Counted from the stretch's first letter, positions 16,360 to 26,851 are shown. The stretch is 51,917 bases of DNA from Alteromonadaceae bacterium (GCA_014872785.1 WKFJ01000026.1:1-51917), one strand, 5' to 3'. Program-made: numbers and translations. Notes: a model not told the origin generated them from the sequence alone.

Positions 16360-16586
16360 TATCGATTCCTTTTTGGTGCAACAAACGAAAATTGCAGTAT
16401 TTAACACTAGCGTATTTCCAGTTTGGTGCAACTGTAACGTTTATATTGTGACATCTAGATGATCATCAAGTAAAAAAGCGAAATGATTATCGCCAAATAG
16501 AGAATAAACCTGTAGAATCCGCGGCTCGCTGCATTCAGCACAAAAAATAGACACAGATTAAAGAGAACTTTAAGAGATAGTTTTAC

Positions 16587-18428
16587 ATGACCGCGAAACC
16601 AACTTCGATCGAGAAATTACGCAATATTGCGATCATTGCCCACGTTGACCACGGCAAAACCACTTTGGTTGACAAATTACTTCAGCAATCAGGCACCCTC
16701 GAAACCCGTGGGGAATCTGAAGACAGGGTAATGGATTCGAACGATCTAGAGAAAGAGCGTGGTATTACTATCCTCGCTAAGAATACAGCTATTGAATGGA
16801 ATGGCTATCATATCAATATCGTTGATACTCCTGGACACGCCGATTTCGGTGGTGAAGTAGAACGAGTTATGTCGATGGCTGATTCAGTATTACTTCTAGT
16901 TGATGCTCAAGAAGGCCCAATGCCGCAAACGCGCTTTGTAACGCAAAAAGCATTTGCACAGGGGTTAAAGCCAATTGTAGTAATAAATAAGGTTGATAAG
17001 CCTGGTTCACGCACAGACTGGGTAATAGAACAAGTATTTGATTTGTTTGATAACTTGGGTGCAACTGATGAGCAGTTAGATTTCCAAGTAGTTTATGCAT
17101 CTGCACTAAATGGCTGGGCTTCACACGATGCTGACGAGCCGGCAGAAGACATGAACGCCTTATTTGAAACCATCGTTGAACAAGTGTCGGCGCCTGATAC
17201 TGATGCTGATGGTGGACTGCAAATGCAAATCACGCAGCTAGATTACAACTCTTATGTTGGGGTTATCGGTGTGGGTCGTATCACGCGTGGCAGTATCAAA
17301 ACGAACCAACAAGTCACCATCGTTGATCGAGAAGGTAATAAACGCAACGGTAAAGTCGGCCAAGTTATGGGCTACCTTGGGTTAGAGCGTCACGAAATTG
17401 GTGAAGCGACTGCGGGGAACATCATCGCAGTTACTGGTCTAGGCGAGCTTAAAATTTCAGATACCATTTGTGATGCAAATATTGTTGTGCCTCTTGAACC
17501 GCTTAGTGTTGATGAGCCAACAGTAACCATGACCTTCCAAGTAAATACCTCTCCATTTGCAGGTAAAGAAGGTAAGTACGTTACCTCGCGCAATATCCTT
17601 GAGCGTTTACGCCAGGAAGAAATTCACAACGTGGCATTGCGTGTCGAAGAAACTGAAGACCCGGATAAATTCCGTGTTTCTGGCCGCGGTGAGCTTCACC
17701 TGGGTATTCTTATCGAGAATATGCGTCGCGAAGGCTTTGAATTAGCGGTTTCACGTCCTGAAGTAATTATCCATGAAGTTAATGGTGAACTAGAAGAACC
17801 ATTTGAAACGGTAACTATTGATGTTGAAGAAGAACATCAAGGCTCAATCATGGAGCAGTTAGGCTTTAGAAAAGCGGAACTACAAAACATGGTTCCTGAT
17901 GGTAAAGGGCGTATTCGTCTCGATTTCGTAATGCCTAGTCGTGGACTTATCGGATTCCATACTGAGTTTATGACACTGACCTCAGGTTCTGGTCTTCTTT
18001 ACCATTCATTTGATCACTACGGTCCATTCAAAGGCGGAGTTATTGGCCAGCGTAAGAATGGTGTATTGATTGCTAACGCAGCTGGTAAAGCACTTACCAA
18101 TGCCTTGTTTAACTTGCAAGAGCGCGGCCGTCTATTCATAGGCCACGGTGTCGAAGTTTATGAAGGTATGGTTATTGGTATTCATAGCCGTGACAATGAC
18201 CTAACGGTAAATGCATTGAAAGGTAAGCAACTGACAAACGTCCGTGCCGCAGGTACTGATGAAGCTCAAACATTAACGCCACCTATCGTGATGTCACTTG
18301 AACAAGCGATGGAATTTATCGACGATGATGAGCTAGTTGAAGTTACGCCTGAGAGCATTCGCATTCGCAAGAAGTTACTTACAGAGAACGAGCGTAAACG
18401 CGCTTCAAGAGCTAAAGATAAAGAGTAA
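16587..18428 (+). CDS. typA: Translational GTPase TypA/BipA
   Basis: A 613-residue ribosome-associated GTPase (E. coli BipA is 607). G-domain motifs are intact: AHVDHGKTT (P-loop, G1), [15 protein letters not shown] (G3) and NKVDKPG (G4). Domains II, III and V follow, and the C-terminal domain specific to the family contains [18 protein letters not shown] and later [11 protein letters not shown]. It assists 50S assembly and growth under stress or cold. It is divergent from glnA, the same arrangement as in E. coli, and ends at its own terminator. Confidence 0.97.
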   Translation: MTAKPTSIEKLRNIAIIAHVDHGKTTLVDKLLQQSGTLETRGESEDRVMDSNDLEKERGITILAKNTAIEWNGYHINIVDTPGHADFGGEVERVMSMADSVLLLVDAQEGPMPQTRFVTQKAFAQGLKPIVVINKVDKPGSRTDWVIEQVFDLFDNLGATDEQLDFQVVYASALNGWASHDADEPAEDMNALFETIVEQVSAPDTDADGGLQMQITQLDYNSYVGVIGVGRITRGSIKTNQQVTIVDREGNKRNGKVGQVMGYLGLERHEIGEATAGNIIAVTGLGELKISDTICDANIVVPLEPLSVDEPTVTMTFQVNTSPFAGKEGKYVTSRNILERLRQEEIHNVALRVEETEDPDKFRVSGRGELHLGILIENMRREGFELAVSRPEVIIHEVNGELEEPFETVTIDVEEEHQGSIMEQLGFRKAELQNMVPDGKGRIRLDFVMPSRGLIGFHTEFMTLTSGSGLLYHSFDHYGPFKGGVIGQRKNGVLIANAAGKALTNALFNLQERGRLFIGHGVEVYEGMVIGIHSRDNDLTVNALKGKQLTNVRAAGTDEAQTLTPPIVMSLEQAMEFIDDDELVEVTPESIRIRKKLLTENERKRASRAKDKE

Positions 18429-18450
18429 ATAGTACTCGTGTTAAGTTAGC

Positions 18451-18481
18451 AAAAATGCCAGCACCTGCTGGCATTTTTTTT
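18451..18481 (+). terminator. Terminator after typA
   Basis: AAAAATGCCAGC pairs perfectly with GCTGGCATTTTT around an ACCT loop and runs into a T tract, 22 bases after the typA stop. Confidence 0.92.
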
Positions 18482-18531
18482 GAAAAAGAAATAATCGAAC
18501 AAAGTTAGAAGATAGTACCTATATTACTTTT

Positions 18532-18912
18532 CTATTTAGATTTATGTGCGAGCTTGTGAGCGTGCCTTTCCCAATTTTGCCCATCGAAATCGGTGATCTG
18601 CATGTCCAATTGTGGCTCATCTAAACAGTTGACATTGATATCCACGCCATCTGGATTTGAGCGCGGAATGTAAAATGGTTTGATACCACAATGTTTGCAG
18701 AACGTGTGCTTCGCGATTCCTGAACCGAATTTATAAGTTTGGATGTGGTTTTTACCTTCGATAAGCTCGAATTTATTCTTGGCAACAATGAGATGTAGAA
18801 AACCGCCTTTTCGGCAAATCGAGCAATTACACCGATCTACCTCAAGTGGCACGTCAGCCTGAACTTGAAATTTAATCGCTCCACAGTGACAGCTTCCTGC
18901 AAATGTTCTCAT
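18532..18912 (-). CDS. GFA-family zinc protein
   Basis: A 126-residue protein of the glutathione-dependent formaldehyde-activating (GFA)/CENP-V fold. Zinc ligands are visible as SCHCGAIKF near residue 8, CNCSICRKGG near residue 28 and KHTFCKHCGI near residue 90, the standard C-x-C, C-x2-C and C-x2-C pattern. The founding member was proposed to bind glutathione and formaldehyde, but many relatives have no shown activity, so the substrate is unknown. It is single-gene, convergent to typA and divergent from the MAPEG gene. Confidence 0.85.
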   Translation of the reverse strand: MRTFAGSCHCGAIKFQVQADVPLEVDRCNCSICRKGGFLHLIVAKNKFELIEGKNHIQTYKFGSGIAKHTFCKHCGIKPFYIPRSNPDGVDINVNCLDEPQLDMQITDFDGQNWERHAHKLAHKSK

Positions 18913-19002
18913 ATGATTTTTAGTAAAAAATTTGAATGATTTGAGGGGGTCACCCTATCTTATGGAATGTATTTGAACAAGTTAGAAATTTGGGAGATGG
19001 GA

Positions 19003-19413
19003 ATGGCAACGGCAACCGTTTTAGCTGCATTAATTTTTTGGACGCTTTTACTGGTCGCATTCTTGATTGGTTATCGTTCTATGGCGGTGGCAAAAGGACA
19101 GAAAGCGGCAAATGAATTTAGTGCAGACGGCAGCGATGTTGATGCTTTTGGGCAACGACTTACCAGAGCGCACGCAAATTGTGTTGAGTCATTTCCTATC
19201 ATTGGTGGTACGCTGATTTTAGCATTGGCGACTGATTTGACTTCGATTACGGAACCTTTGGTATATGTTTTATTGGCTGCTCGTGTTGTTCAAACCCTGA
19301 TACACCTTGCTTCAACATCTGTCCTTTCCGTCCAGATTCGCTTCGCAGCATTTTTGGTGCAGTTAGCACTTTGCGGTTACTGGTTAGTTCAGTTAGCTGG
19401 AGAATTTATCTAA
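19003..19413 (+). CDS. MAPEG family membrane protein
   Basis: A 136-residue protein with four predicted transmembrane helices. The loop between helices 1 and 2 plus the start of helix 2 (RLTRAHANCVESFPIIGG) carries the R-x-x-x-A-x-x-N-x-x-E pattern of the membrane-associated eicosanoid and glutathione metabolism superfamily, where Asn and Glu help bind glutathione. The start at 19003 is chosen because GGGAG at 18992-18996 is correctly spaced; an in-frame ATG at 18967 would add 12 polar residues without a ribosome site. Its pairing with the GFA gene on the other side of a short gap is suggestive of glutathione chemistry but not proof. Confidence 0.8.
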   Translation: MATATVLAALIFWTLLLVAFLIGYRSMAVAKGQKAANEFSADGSDVDAFGQRLTRAHANCVESFPIIGGTLILALATDLTSITEPLVYVLLAARVVQTLIHLASTSVLSVQIRFAAFLVQLALCGYWLVQLAGEFI

Positions 19414-19468
19414 TGCCTTCGGCACGGATGCCATAAAACCTGAAATTATTCGGTTTCTTATCTATTAT

Positions 19469-22400
19469 TTGGTCATAGATGTTCCGTTTGATACTCGATT
19501 TGTGCACAACAGAAAAAAATTAACCTCCATTTTCTTTGTAACTTTCCTCTTAGGGGGGGTTTTTGCTTCCTTTAATACTCATGCCAATGTCTTTGATATC
19601 CCTCCAGAACGTGTAACGCTCAAGCGAATTTCGACTGAAGAGGGACTGTCTCAGGGGTCCGTAGTCACCGTATTTCAAGATAAACAGGGGTATGTCTGGC
19701 TTGGCACTTATGAAGGATTAAATTTTTACAACGGCTACGATATTAGACAATTTACAGGGGAACAGAGTTCGTTTAAGTCTTCTTTCGTAAATTTTGTTTT
19801 TCAGCCAATAGAGGGACAGATTTGGATATCTGTTTATGATTATGGCCTTTTCGTTTACGACTTAGCGTCCAATACGCAAACACTAAAGTATTCTTCGGTA
19901 GATGAACCGCAAAACGATGTGGTGGATTACATCATGTCAAAAGACGGTTCAAAAGTTTGGTTTATTACTGCTACCGGGCTGGTGGAATATCGCGTTGAAA
20001 CTGACAGTTTTCATCCCCTGATGGACGTGGCTGAGAGCTTTGGTGAAGAACAGTTTTTCACCACTGGGGTGCTACACGACGATCAGTTTTATCTGGGCTC
20101 AAATAAAGGGCTTTATGTAGTCGATAGGGAAACAAACACCTACAGTGCGTTTAATTTCAAAACCGACCCGAGCAATGATGAGTTGGACGCTTTTGAGCAA
20201 CGAATAAGAAAACTCGTTGTGGATCCGAAAAACAATATTTGGGCGGCCACGGCACGCGGATTGTTTCACTTTTCTGCGCTGGATGTGAGCTCAGCCGTCG
20301 TACAGAATTTCGATTTTATTCAAGTCAAAGAGGCTGTGCCTGCAATTCAATTTCGTGACATCGAACTGCATGATGGGCTGCTTTATGTGGCGTCAGAGGA
20401 CGGTTTGTTACGTGTTGATCCTACTGACCAATCGATATCCCTAGTCTTGCAGTTTTCACGTTCTAATCAGGATATCTATAACAATAATATTAACGAAATC
20501 TATATCGACCGCTCGGGCAATTTTTGGCTAGCCTCTAATTCGCGCGGCATTTATGTGTGGAACCCAAAAACTCGGGTGTTCAGGAGTCGTTTTAATTCAC
20601 CAATGCAGGGCCAGCAGCTTGCTCACAATGAGGTGTGGGCGATCAAGGAAGGCGCCCCAAATGAACTGTGGATAGGTACTACCAATGGGCTAAGCCATTA
20701 CGACCCAAAAACTGAACAACACAATGTTTATTTGCAAAGTGAAAGTGAGTTATCTGAAAGTAGTCACATATTGCAAATGCAAAAAGATAAGACCGGTGAT
20801 TTGTGGCTCTCCAGTTACGCTGGTATTACCTATTTCGATACTCAACTTAAGGTAGCTAAACCCATTCCACTAGCTGATGAATCGTATCGTTCTGTGTTCA
20901 ATGATCAGCAGTCGTTTATTCGAATGTCTAATGACAATAAGTTGTGGATTGTGACGTTAGAGTCGTTTTACGTTTACGACTTGCAGACAACAGAAATTAC
21001 GGAAGTGGAGTCTCTGAAAACTGAGGTGTCTCCCTATTTCAGTTTCGGATTTATAGGAGAGTTACCCGATTCAAATGTCATGTTGATGAGTGCTTCTGGT
21101 CAGTTATGGGGGGTAGATAAAACAACGCTTCGCTCGAGAAAACTGTTTGAACTTCAGAATTACTCTCCACAAGAATTTACCTACATAGATAACTGGGTTT
21201 TTGACGAGAAAAACGGCTTGATATGGCTAAGCGTCACAGATCGAGGGGTTTTTGCGATATCTAGTCAAGATTATCGGGTGGTGTATGAACACAATCGCGT
21301 CGCTAACAAACCTTTGTTTCCGGTTTATGGTTTGATTCCTGATAAGCAGGGACGATTGTGGATGAGTACTCATGATGGGATTTTTAGCCTTAATATGGAT
21401 AGTAAACATGTAGTGCAATACGACAATGACTATGGCCTACATGTGATGGAGTTTAACAGTGGCGCTTATGCAGAGCTTACAAATGGTGATCTAATTTACG
21501 GCAGCGTGAAAGGGATCACGCGTTTCAACCCGGAAGACATCGAGGCTAACTCCGATTTTCACAACCGAGTCTATTTCGATAGGGTCAAAGTAGCATCAGG
21601 TACTGATATAGAAACGAGTTATGGCGACCTCGCAGGCCAAGCATTTTCGTTAAATTATGATGACACCGGAGTCGAGATAAGTTTTTCTACCTTGGGTTTC
21701 GACCAACAGACCAGCGTTGAATATGAGTATCAACTGATTTCTGATGAAGTTATAGAGTACCCTCGAAGCCGTGAAAATTCAGTTTATTTTCCGCAGCTAG
21801 CTCCGGGGCATTATGAGTTTCGCGTTGTCGCTTTTTCTCCTTTTACTGGATACAAAACTAAACCCAGCACGATCTATATTTCTGTTCGACATGCGCCATG
21901 GGCATCGCCGCTGGCGCAATCCATTTATGCATTAATTGCAATCATGCTGGTATTGTTTTTTGTCTATCGTCGTCGTTTAAAACAGCAGCTTTTAGTAACT
22001 GCAAACAGGGAGTTATTCAGAAGTGAAGAAAGGTTGCGTATCGCCTTAGCGTCCAGTCATAGCCAAGCGTGGGAGTGGTCTGGTGAAACAGACCGAATTA
22101 CTTTTTCTAGTGACAATGACAACACCAGTATTCAAACCGCAAACTCGAAAGAACACTTCCGTGCGATTCATTCAGAAGATAAACGAGAGTTTTTAAAAGA
22201 ATGGCAGAACTTGCTTGATAATCCTGCTAACGATGCCTTTAACCTGACCTATCGTTTACGTATGGAGACCGGCGATTATGGTTGGTATCGAAATGTCGGC
22301 AGAATTGTAAAACGCGGTAGAGACCGCAAGCCAATGAGAATAACAGGGCTGCTGACCGACATTACAGAGATAAAATCAGTAGAAGAAAGCGCATCTTTGT

Positions 22401-24061
22401 TTGGTGAGGCTTTTAGAAATACTAAAGATTGGGTGCTTATTATTGTCTCTGAATTCAACGGTGTTATGGCCAATGATTCTTTTTATTCAGCGTTCAATAT
22501 TGAGCCTAATCAGCCGTTTTCGTTGCGAGATGACGCATTTAAAGATCTGTCAAATAAGATGAGCTATTACCGCCGAATTATGGAATCCATGGTCGCCGGG
22601 GAACACTGGCATGGAGAAGATTCGGTGCCAAATGCAGAAGGGCAACTCAAGCACCTACTTATCAACATCAGTCTCATTAATGTGAAAAGTAGAGATGATC
22701 ACCATTATGTTGTCATCTTTACTGATATTACGGCGCAAAAACTCGCTGAAGAAGAATTGCGTCGTATGGCTAATTATGACCCGCTTACTGCATTGCCTAA
22801 TCGTACTTTGCTGATTGACCGCATTGAGCATGCTATTCAAGGAGCAGACCGAAACCACAATACACTTGCCCTGTTGTTCCTAGATTTAGATAGGTTTAAG
22901 CCGGTTAATGACTCGCTCGGTCATGATTATGGCGACCTCTTGCTGAAAAAAATAGCGAACCGATTAAAGGGACGGGTGCGTAAACAGGATACAGTCGCAA
23001 GATTAGGGGGCGATGAATTCGTGGTTCTTTTGGAATCTTTCAAGGATATAACGCATGTTGGTGAAGTGGCGCAAGAAATTGCCACTCATACTGGGCGTCC
23101 AATTCAATTAGGTCCACATAAAGTCAGTGTCGCGCCAAGTATTGGTATTGCCCTTTATCCAAGTGATGCCAAGACGCCTGAAGACTTGTTGCGAGATGCT
23201 GATATTGCAATGTACCACGCGAAAAAAGACCCCAGTAATTGCTTCCATTTTTACACTGAATCAATGGACTTTGAAGTCAGAGAAAAATTACAAAAAGAAT
23301 ACGATTTAAAGCAGGCGCAGGTAAATCAAGAGTTTGTAAATTATTATCAACCAATCATTGGTGCTAAGACGGGAGATATTGTTGGCGCGGAACTCTTATT
23401 GCGCTGGTATTCTCCAGATGGCGTTGTTGCTCCGGGCGATTTTATTAGTCTGTCGGAACAAATAGGTTTGATTATACCGATGACGAATGACGCTTTGTCG
23501 CGTGGCTTAAAAGAAGTCGCTGTGTGGCGCAAACAACGCCCAGAGTTTTATCTATCACTTAACCTGTCTGTCTTACATTTTGAGCAAGCCAATGTCGCTG
23601 AAAGTATGGTAAATATACTCAAACACCACGAATTGCCTACGTCGGCACTCAGAGTTGAAGTAACAGAGAGTGCCCTAATGTCGCACCCAGAAAAGGCGAT
23701 AACGACGATGCGCCGGTTGATGGAATACGGCATTCATTTGGCGCTTGATGACTTTGGTACGGGGTATTCTTCCTTTGCCTACCTAAAACGCCTACCTTTA
23801 AACACCGTGAAACTGGATCGTAGTTTTATATGGGGAATTGGTCAGGATGAAAAAGATGAGATTATTATCGATGCGATTTTAGCCGTGGCTGACAGCCTCA
23901 ATTTGGATTGTGTTGCCGAAGGGGTTGAATCTCAGGAGCACATCGATTTTCTCAAAGAGCACAACTGCCAGTACTTACAGGGCTTTCACTTTAGTAAACC
24001 GCTTCCATTTGAGGAGTTCTGCGAGTATCTCCGGAATTTCGTTGCCAATGATCAGTGTTGA
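19469..24061 (+). CDS. Propeller-PAS-GGDEF-EAL membrane sensor for c-di-GMP turnover
   Basis: A 1530-residue sensor. After a signal/membrane anchor the periplasmic part (~40-700) is a two-component-propeller with many blades (EEGLSQGSVVTVFQDKQGYV starts the first), followed by a Y_Y_Y domain (~735-815) and one transmembrane helix (~820-840). Inside the cell come two PAS domains, GGDEF with intact G1180-G-D-E-F1184, and EAL with ELL at 1308-1310 plus the conserved DDFGTGYSS, KLDRSF and AEGVES motifs. Both synthesis and hydrolysis of c-di-GMP are therefore possible. Start is TTG; GTG at 19502 gives a cleaner signal peptide. Neither has a clear ribosome site. Confidence 0.9.
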   Translation: MVIDVPFDTRFVHNRKKLTSIFFVTFLLGGVFASFNTHANVFDIPPERVTLKRISTEEGLSQGSVVTVFQDKQGYVWLGTYEGLNFYNGYDIRQFTGEQSSFKSSFVNFVFQPIEGQIWISVYDYGLFVYDLASNTQTLKYSSVDEPQNDVVDYIMSKDGSKVWFITATGLVEYRVETDSFHPLMDVAESFGEEQFFTTGVLHDDQFYLGSNKGLYVVDRETNTYSAFNFKTDPSNDELDAFEQRIRKLVVDPKNNIWAATARGLFHFSALDVSSAVVQNFDFIQVKEAVPAIQFRDIELHDGLLYVASEDGLLRVDPTDQSISLVLQFSRSNQDIYNNNINEIYIDRSGNFWLASNSRGIYVWNPKTRVFRSRFNSPMQGQQLAHNEVWAIKEGAPNELWIGTTNGLSHYDPKTEQHNVYLQSESELSESSHILQMQKDKTGDLWLSSYAGITYFDTQLKVAKPIPLADESYRSVFNDQQSFIRMSNDNKLWIVTLESFYVYDLQTTEITEVESLKTEVSPYFSFGFIGELPDSNVMLMSASGQLWGVDKTTLRSRKLFELQNYSPQEFTYIDNWVFDEKNGLIWLSVTDRGVFAISSQDYRVVYEHNRVANKPLFPVYGLIPDKQGRLWMSTHDGIFSLNMDSKHVVQYDNDYGLHVMEFNSGAYAELTNGDLIYGSVKGITRFNPEDIEANSDFHNRVYFDRVKVASGTDIETSYGDLAGQAFSLNYDDTGVEISFSTLGFDQQTSVEYEYQLISDEVIEYPRSRENSVYFPQLAPGHYEFRVVAFSPFTGYKTKPSTIYISVRHAPWASPLAQSIYALIAIMLVLFFVYRRRLKQQLLVTANRELFRSEERLRIALASSHSQAWEWSGETDRITFSSDNDNTSIQTANSKEHFRAIHSEDKREFLKEWQNLLDNPANDAFNLTYRLRMETGDYGWYRNVGRIVKRGRDRKPMRITGLLTDITEIKSVEESASLFGEAFRNTKDWVLIIVSEFNGVMANDSFYSAFNIEPNQPFSLRDDAFKDLSNKMSYYRRIMESMVAGEHWHGEDSVPNAEGQLKHLLINISLINVKSRDDHHYVVIFTDITAQKLAEEELRRMANYDPLTALPNRTLLIDRIEHAIQGADRNHNTLALLFLDLDRFKPVNDSLGHDYGDLLLKKIANRLKGRVRKQDTVARLGGDEFVVLLESFKDITHVGEVAQEIATHTGRPIQLGPHKVSVAPSIGIALYPSDAKTPEDLLRDADIAMYHAKKDPSNCFHFYTESMDFEVREKLQKEYDLKQAQVNQEFVNYYQPIIGAKTGDIVGAELLLRWYSPDGVVAPGDFISLSEQIGLIIPMTNDALSRGLKEVAVWRKQRPEFYLSLNLSVLHFEQANVAESMVNILKHHELPTSALRVEVTESALMSHPEKAITTMRRLMEYGIHLALDDFGTGYSSFAYLKRLPLNTVKLDRSFIWGIGQDEKDEIIIDAILAVADSLNLDCVAEGVESQEHIDFLKEHNCQYLQGFHFSKPLPFEEFCEYLRNFVANDQC

Positions 24062-24554
24062 CGAAAAAAGCGATTGCACCGTCATTGTGCTAAGACCTAA
24101 TCGCTCGCTTACTTGGCGTCAAAGTAAACTTTTTGTCCTTCTAGTCGGTGGGTTTTGTCTCAGTATCGCTTTGGTATGGAGCTTGGTTGGCGCTTGGTTG
24201 GTACTACCGTTTGCGGGCTTGGAGGTAGGGTTACTAGCACTTATCACTTACATCGTGTCGCGAGGAACTTATAAAAAGCAGCGGATCTTCATAAAAGATG
24301 ATTCGGTTTCGGTTCAAAAAGGCATTGAAAAAATACAAGAAGAGCACGTCTTTTCTAAAGAAAAAATGTCCTTTGTTTGTCAATCCCGCAATCACCCGGA
24401 GGATGTCAGACAACTCGAATTTCGTTCTGTTAACGTCAGTTGCAAACTCGGCGATTTTCTCAATTTAGATGACCAAAACACATTAATAGAAGTGTTGAAT
24501 CGTCACAGTATTTATTTACGTGAATTAAAAGAAAATATAAGGCTAGAGATGTAG
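24048..24554 (+). CDS. DUF2244 membrane protein
   Basis: A 168-residue protein with an N-terminal VLRPNRSLTWRQSKLF segment, two closely spaced transmembrane helices (~25-70) and a cytoplasmic C-terminal domain beginning RGTYKKQRI, matching the DUF2244 family. The ATG lies 14 bases inside the end of the GGDEF-EAL gene in another frame, so translation is probably coupled to it. Elsewhere DUF2244 genes are often near respiratory oxidase genes; here the neighbour is a c-di-GMP enzyme. Function is unknown. In-frame starts further upstream would only add residues read from the frame-shadow of the EAL domain and are rejected. Confidence 0.75.
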   Translation: MISVDEKSDCTVIVLRPNRSLTWRQSKLFVLLVGGFCLSIALVWSLVGAWLVLPFAGLEVGLLALITYIVSRGTYKKQRIFIKDDSVSVQKGIEKIQEEHVFSKEKMSFVCQSRNHPEDVRQLEFRSVNVSCKLGDFLNLDDQNTLIEVLNRHSIYLRELKENIRLEM

Positions 24555-24704
24555 CAATCGCATAGCGAATGGTGCCACTTAATCTCATCTTAGAAGCGAC
24601 CAATACACGCTTATTTGCGATAGCCTGTTACAGTTTCTCCCTGTTTTCGACGCAATATTGTCTATACTTAACTTTATCTGGTCTTTGTTTTTTGAGGCTT
24701 AGAG

Positions 24705-25853
24705 ATGAAGCGCTATATTTTCACATTGATATTTATACTGTTATCTGGTTGTAAGTCTACCGATAACTCACACGTTGATATTCGTCCACATTTGCTGGAT
24801 TTTGCATTTGAATCTGGTAACGATGTTGCTATCGAGACACCTGAAGAAATTTTTCAGCTCGGTGAAAACGCGAATCAATATGTAACGCAATTATTGTTCA
24901 CACATCCTGATCCTGTGAAACGAATGAAACAAATCGTTCGGGATATGTTCGATCGAACCGATTTCAACCTACTTTACGATGGTAAAGCAAATACTGTCGC
25001 GAATGACACTTTCAATAATAAGATGGCCAACTGCCTGTCGTTGTCGATTTTGACATACGCATTGGCTAGCAAGGCACATCTAGATGTTGAATTCCAAGAG
25101 ATTGAGATCCCCGAGTATTGGACGCGTAGAAAGGGGCGCAGTCTATTAAATGGCCATATAAACCTGCGTATATCGCCACCAGAGAAGGCTGGAACGCTTC
25201 ATTTAACAAAGAGATCTGTGGTGGTGGATTTTGACCCTTTTTCTCCCAAAAAAGTGTTGCCCGCTAAAGAAGTTGGAAAAGCGCGTGTATTGGCCATGTT
25301 TTATAATAACAAAGGCGCAGATGCGATGCTTGATGGCGACTACAATACTGCATATGCATATTTAAAAGAATCGATTCTTACCGATGCCTCCTTTCAAGCG
25401 AGTATTATAAATCTCGGTATTTTATATCGAATGACGAATCATTACGATTGGGCAGAAAATACTTACAAACAAGTACTGGCGTTGGATCCTGGTAATTTGA
25501 CTACGCTAGAAAACTTAGCCGTATTATACAATATGCGCGGTGAGACCAAAAAATATCAAAAAATCATGACAGAGGTTGATGCTCGCAGGCGCAGTAATCC
25601 GTATTTTCATTATATTCGTGGTGAGGAGAATAGAGAAAGCGGCGCATATCGTATCGCTATTAGTCATTACCAGCGTGCAATCCGCCTTGAAAATGACAAG
25701 CATGAGTTTTATTTCGGGCTGGCCAAATCCTATGCGGCGTTGGGTGACGTGACGGCAAGTGAAAAGTACCTTCGTCGTGCCAAACGCTTTGCTCCATTTG
25801 ATGATGAAAAGTCGCGATACCAATCTAAAATCGATCTATTAAGCAAACTTTGA
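24705..25853 (+). CDS. TPR lipoprotein with transglutaminase-like N-terminal region
   Basis: A 382-residue lipoprotein: signal then lipobox LSGC with Cys16. Residues ~75-190 resemble the transglutaminase/cysteine-peptidase fold: NKMANCLSLSILTYALA has the N-C-x-S/L-x-x-L nucleophile context and NGHINLRI is the expected later His-containing strand. Residues ~195-375 hold four or five TPR units (for example GADAMLDGDYNTAYAYLKES). TPR lipoproteins usually scaffold envelope complexes. It is followed by the M28 peptidase with overlapping stop/start codons, so the two probably act together. Whether the Cys is catalytic cannot be said. Confidence 0.75.
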   Translation: MKRYIFTLIFILLSGCKSTDNSHVDIRPHLLDFAFESGNDVAIETPEEIFQLGENANQYVTQLLFTHPDPVKRMKQIVRDMFDRTDFNLLYDGKANTVANDTFNNKMANCLSLSILTYALASKAHLDVEFQEIEIPEYWTRRKGRSLLNGHINLRISPPEKAGTLHLTKRSVVVDFDPFSPKKVLPAKEVGKARVLAMFYNNKGADAMLDGDYNTAYAYLKESILTDASFQASIINLGILYRMTNHYDWAENTYKQVLALDPGNLTTLENLAVLYNMRGETKKYQKIMTEVDARRRSNPYFHYIRGEENRESGAYRIAISHYQRAIRLENDKHEFYFGLAKSYAALGDVTASEKYLRRAKRFAPFDDEKSRYQSKIDLLSKL

Positions 25854-26851
25854 GTGTTCGTTTACTAACAATTCAGGTCGTCGCCCTAGCGTTGACGTTG
25901 CCTATGGCTGCGCTCGCGGACAGGAACTGCAAAAATGTGCGGTTATTTCATACCGTTGATCATGAACAAGCTTGGCAGGATGTGTCATATCTAGCGAGTG
26001 AGGAGTTGGAAGGGCGCCGAGCCGGTAAACGGGGCGCTAAGTTGGCTCGTGAATATATTGCAGCGCGATTCGACGCAAGCAATCTCGAGTCTTTAGAAGA
26101 TAAAAATACAGGTTCTCATTTACCTGACGGAATAAAGCGAACTGAATTAAGTAAGTATTATTTGCCGTTTGAGCTCAAAGGACTGTTCTCGAGCAAATGG
26201 GGCTTTAATGTCGCAGGATTGATTCAGGGAACCCGTGTTCCGGAAAAGTATATTGTTATTACGGCGCATTACGACCACCTAGGGAAAAAGAGAGGAAAAA
26301 TATATCCTGGGGCGGATGATAATGCCTCAGGAGTCAGTGCCCTTCTTGCGATTGCTGCTCATTTTGCAGTCAACAAACCAAGCCATAGTATGATATTGCT
26401 TGCTACTGATTATGAAGAATCAGGTCTTTATGGTGCGAAAGCCTTTGTGGAAAACCCTCCGGTTCCACTGTCAAGCATTTTACTCAATATCAATTTAGAC
26501 ATGATTGGTAACCCTGGTAGGAAACACGTACTTTATTTGGGCGGTACACGCAGAAATCCTCAATTGAGAGACTTTGCGCACAAAGTCCTTAGTCAAAGTG
26601 GGCAGTGTGTGGAATTCGGACACGATGGCAAAACCAAAAGTCGTGACAGGAAATACACTATTGATTGGTACAGTGCCAGCGATCATTATGCATTCGCCAA
26701 ACAAGGTGTCCCTTATATGTTCTTAGGTGTCGACGATCATAAACATTACCACCAACCTACTGATAATATTGATAATTTAAATCGAATTTTCTTATTGAGT
26801 TCAATTGAAACCAGTATAATTTTGGCCAGACTAGCCGATGCCAGCCTCTAA
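25850..26851 (+). CDS. Exported M28 family zinc aminopeptidase
   Basis: A 333-residue protein with a signal peptide (cleavage after ALA, ~residue 23) and an M28 catalytic domain. The two-zinc site is complete: H140 in ITAHYDHLG, D156 in GADDNASG, the catalytic/ligand pair E189-E190 in DYEESGLYGA, D217 in INLDMIGN and the C-terminal His in HKHYHQPTDN. It would release N-terminal amino acids from peptides in the periplasm or outside. The TTG start overlaps the TGA of the TPR lipoprotein (TTGA), a strong sign of translational coupling. Confidence 0.87.
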   Translation: MSVRLLTIQVVALALTLPMAALADRNCKNVRLFHTVDHEQAWQDVSYLASEELEGRRAGKRGAKLAREYIAARFDASNLESLEDKNTGSHLPDGIKRTELSKYYLPFELKGLFSSKWGFNVAGLIQGTRVPEKYIVITAHYDHLGKKRGKIYPGADDNASGVSALLAIAAHFAVNKPSHSMILLATDYEESGLYGAKAFVENPPVPLSSILLNINLDMIGNPGRKHVLYLGGTRRNPQLRDFAHKVLSQSGQCVEFGHDGKTKSRDRKYTIDWYSASDHYAFAKQGVPYMFLGVDDHKHYHQPTDNIDNLNRIFLLSSIETSIILARLADASL

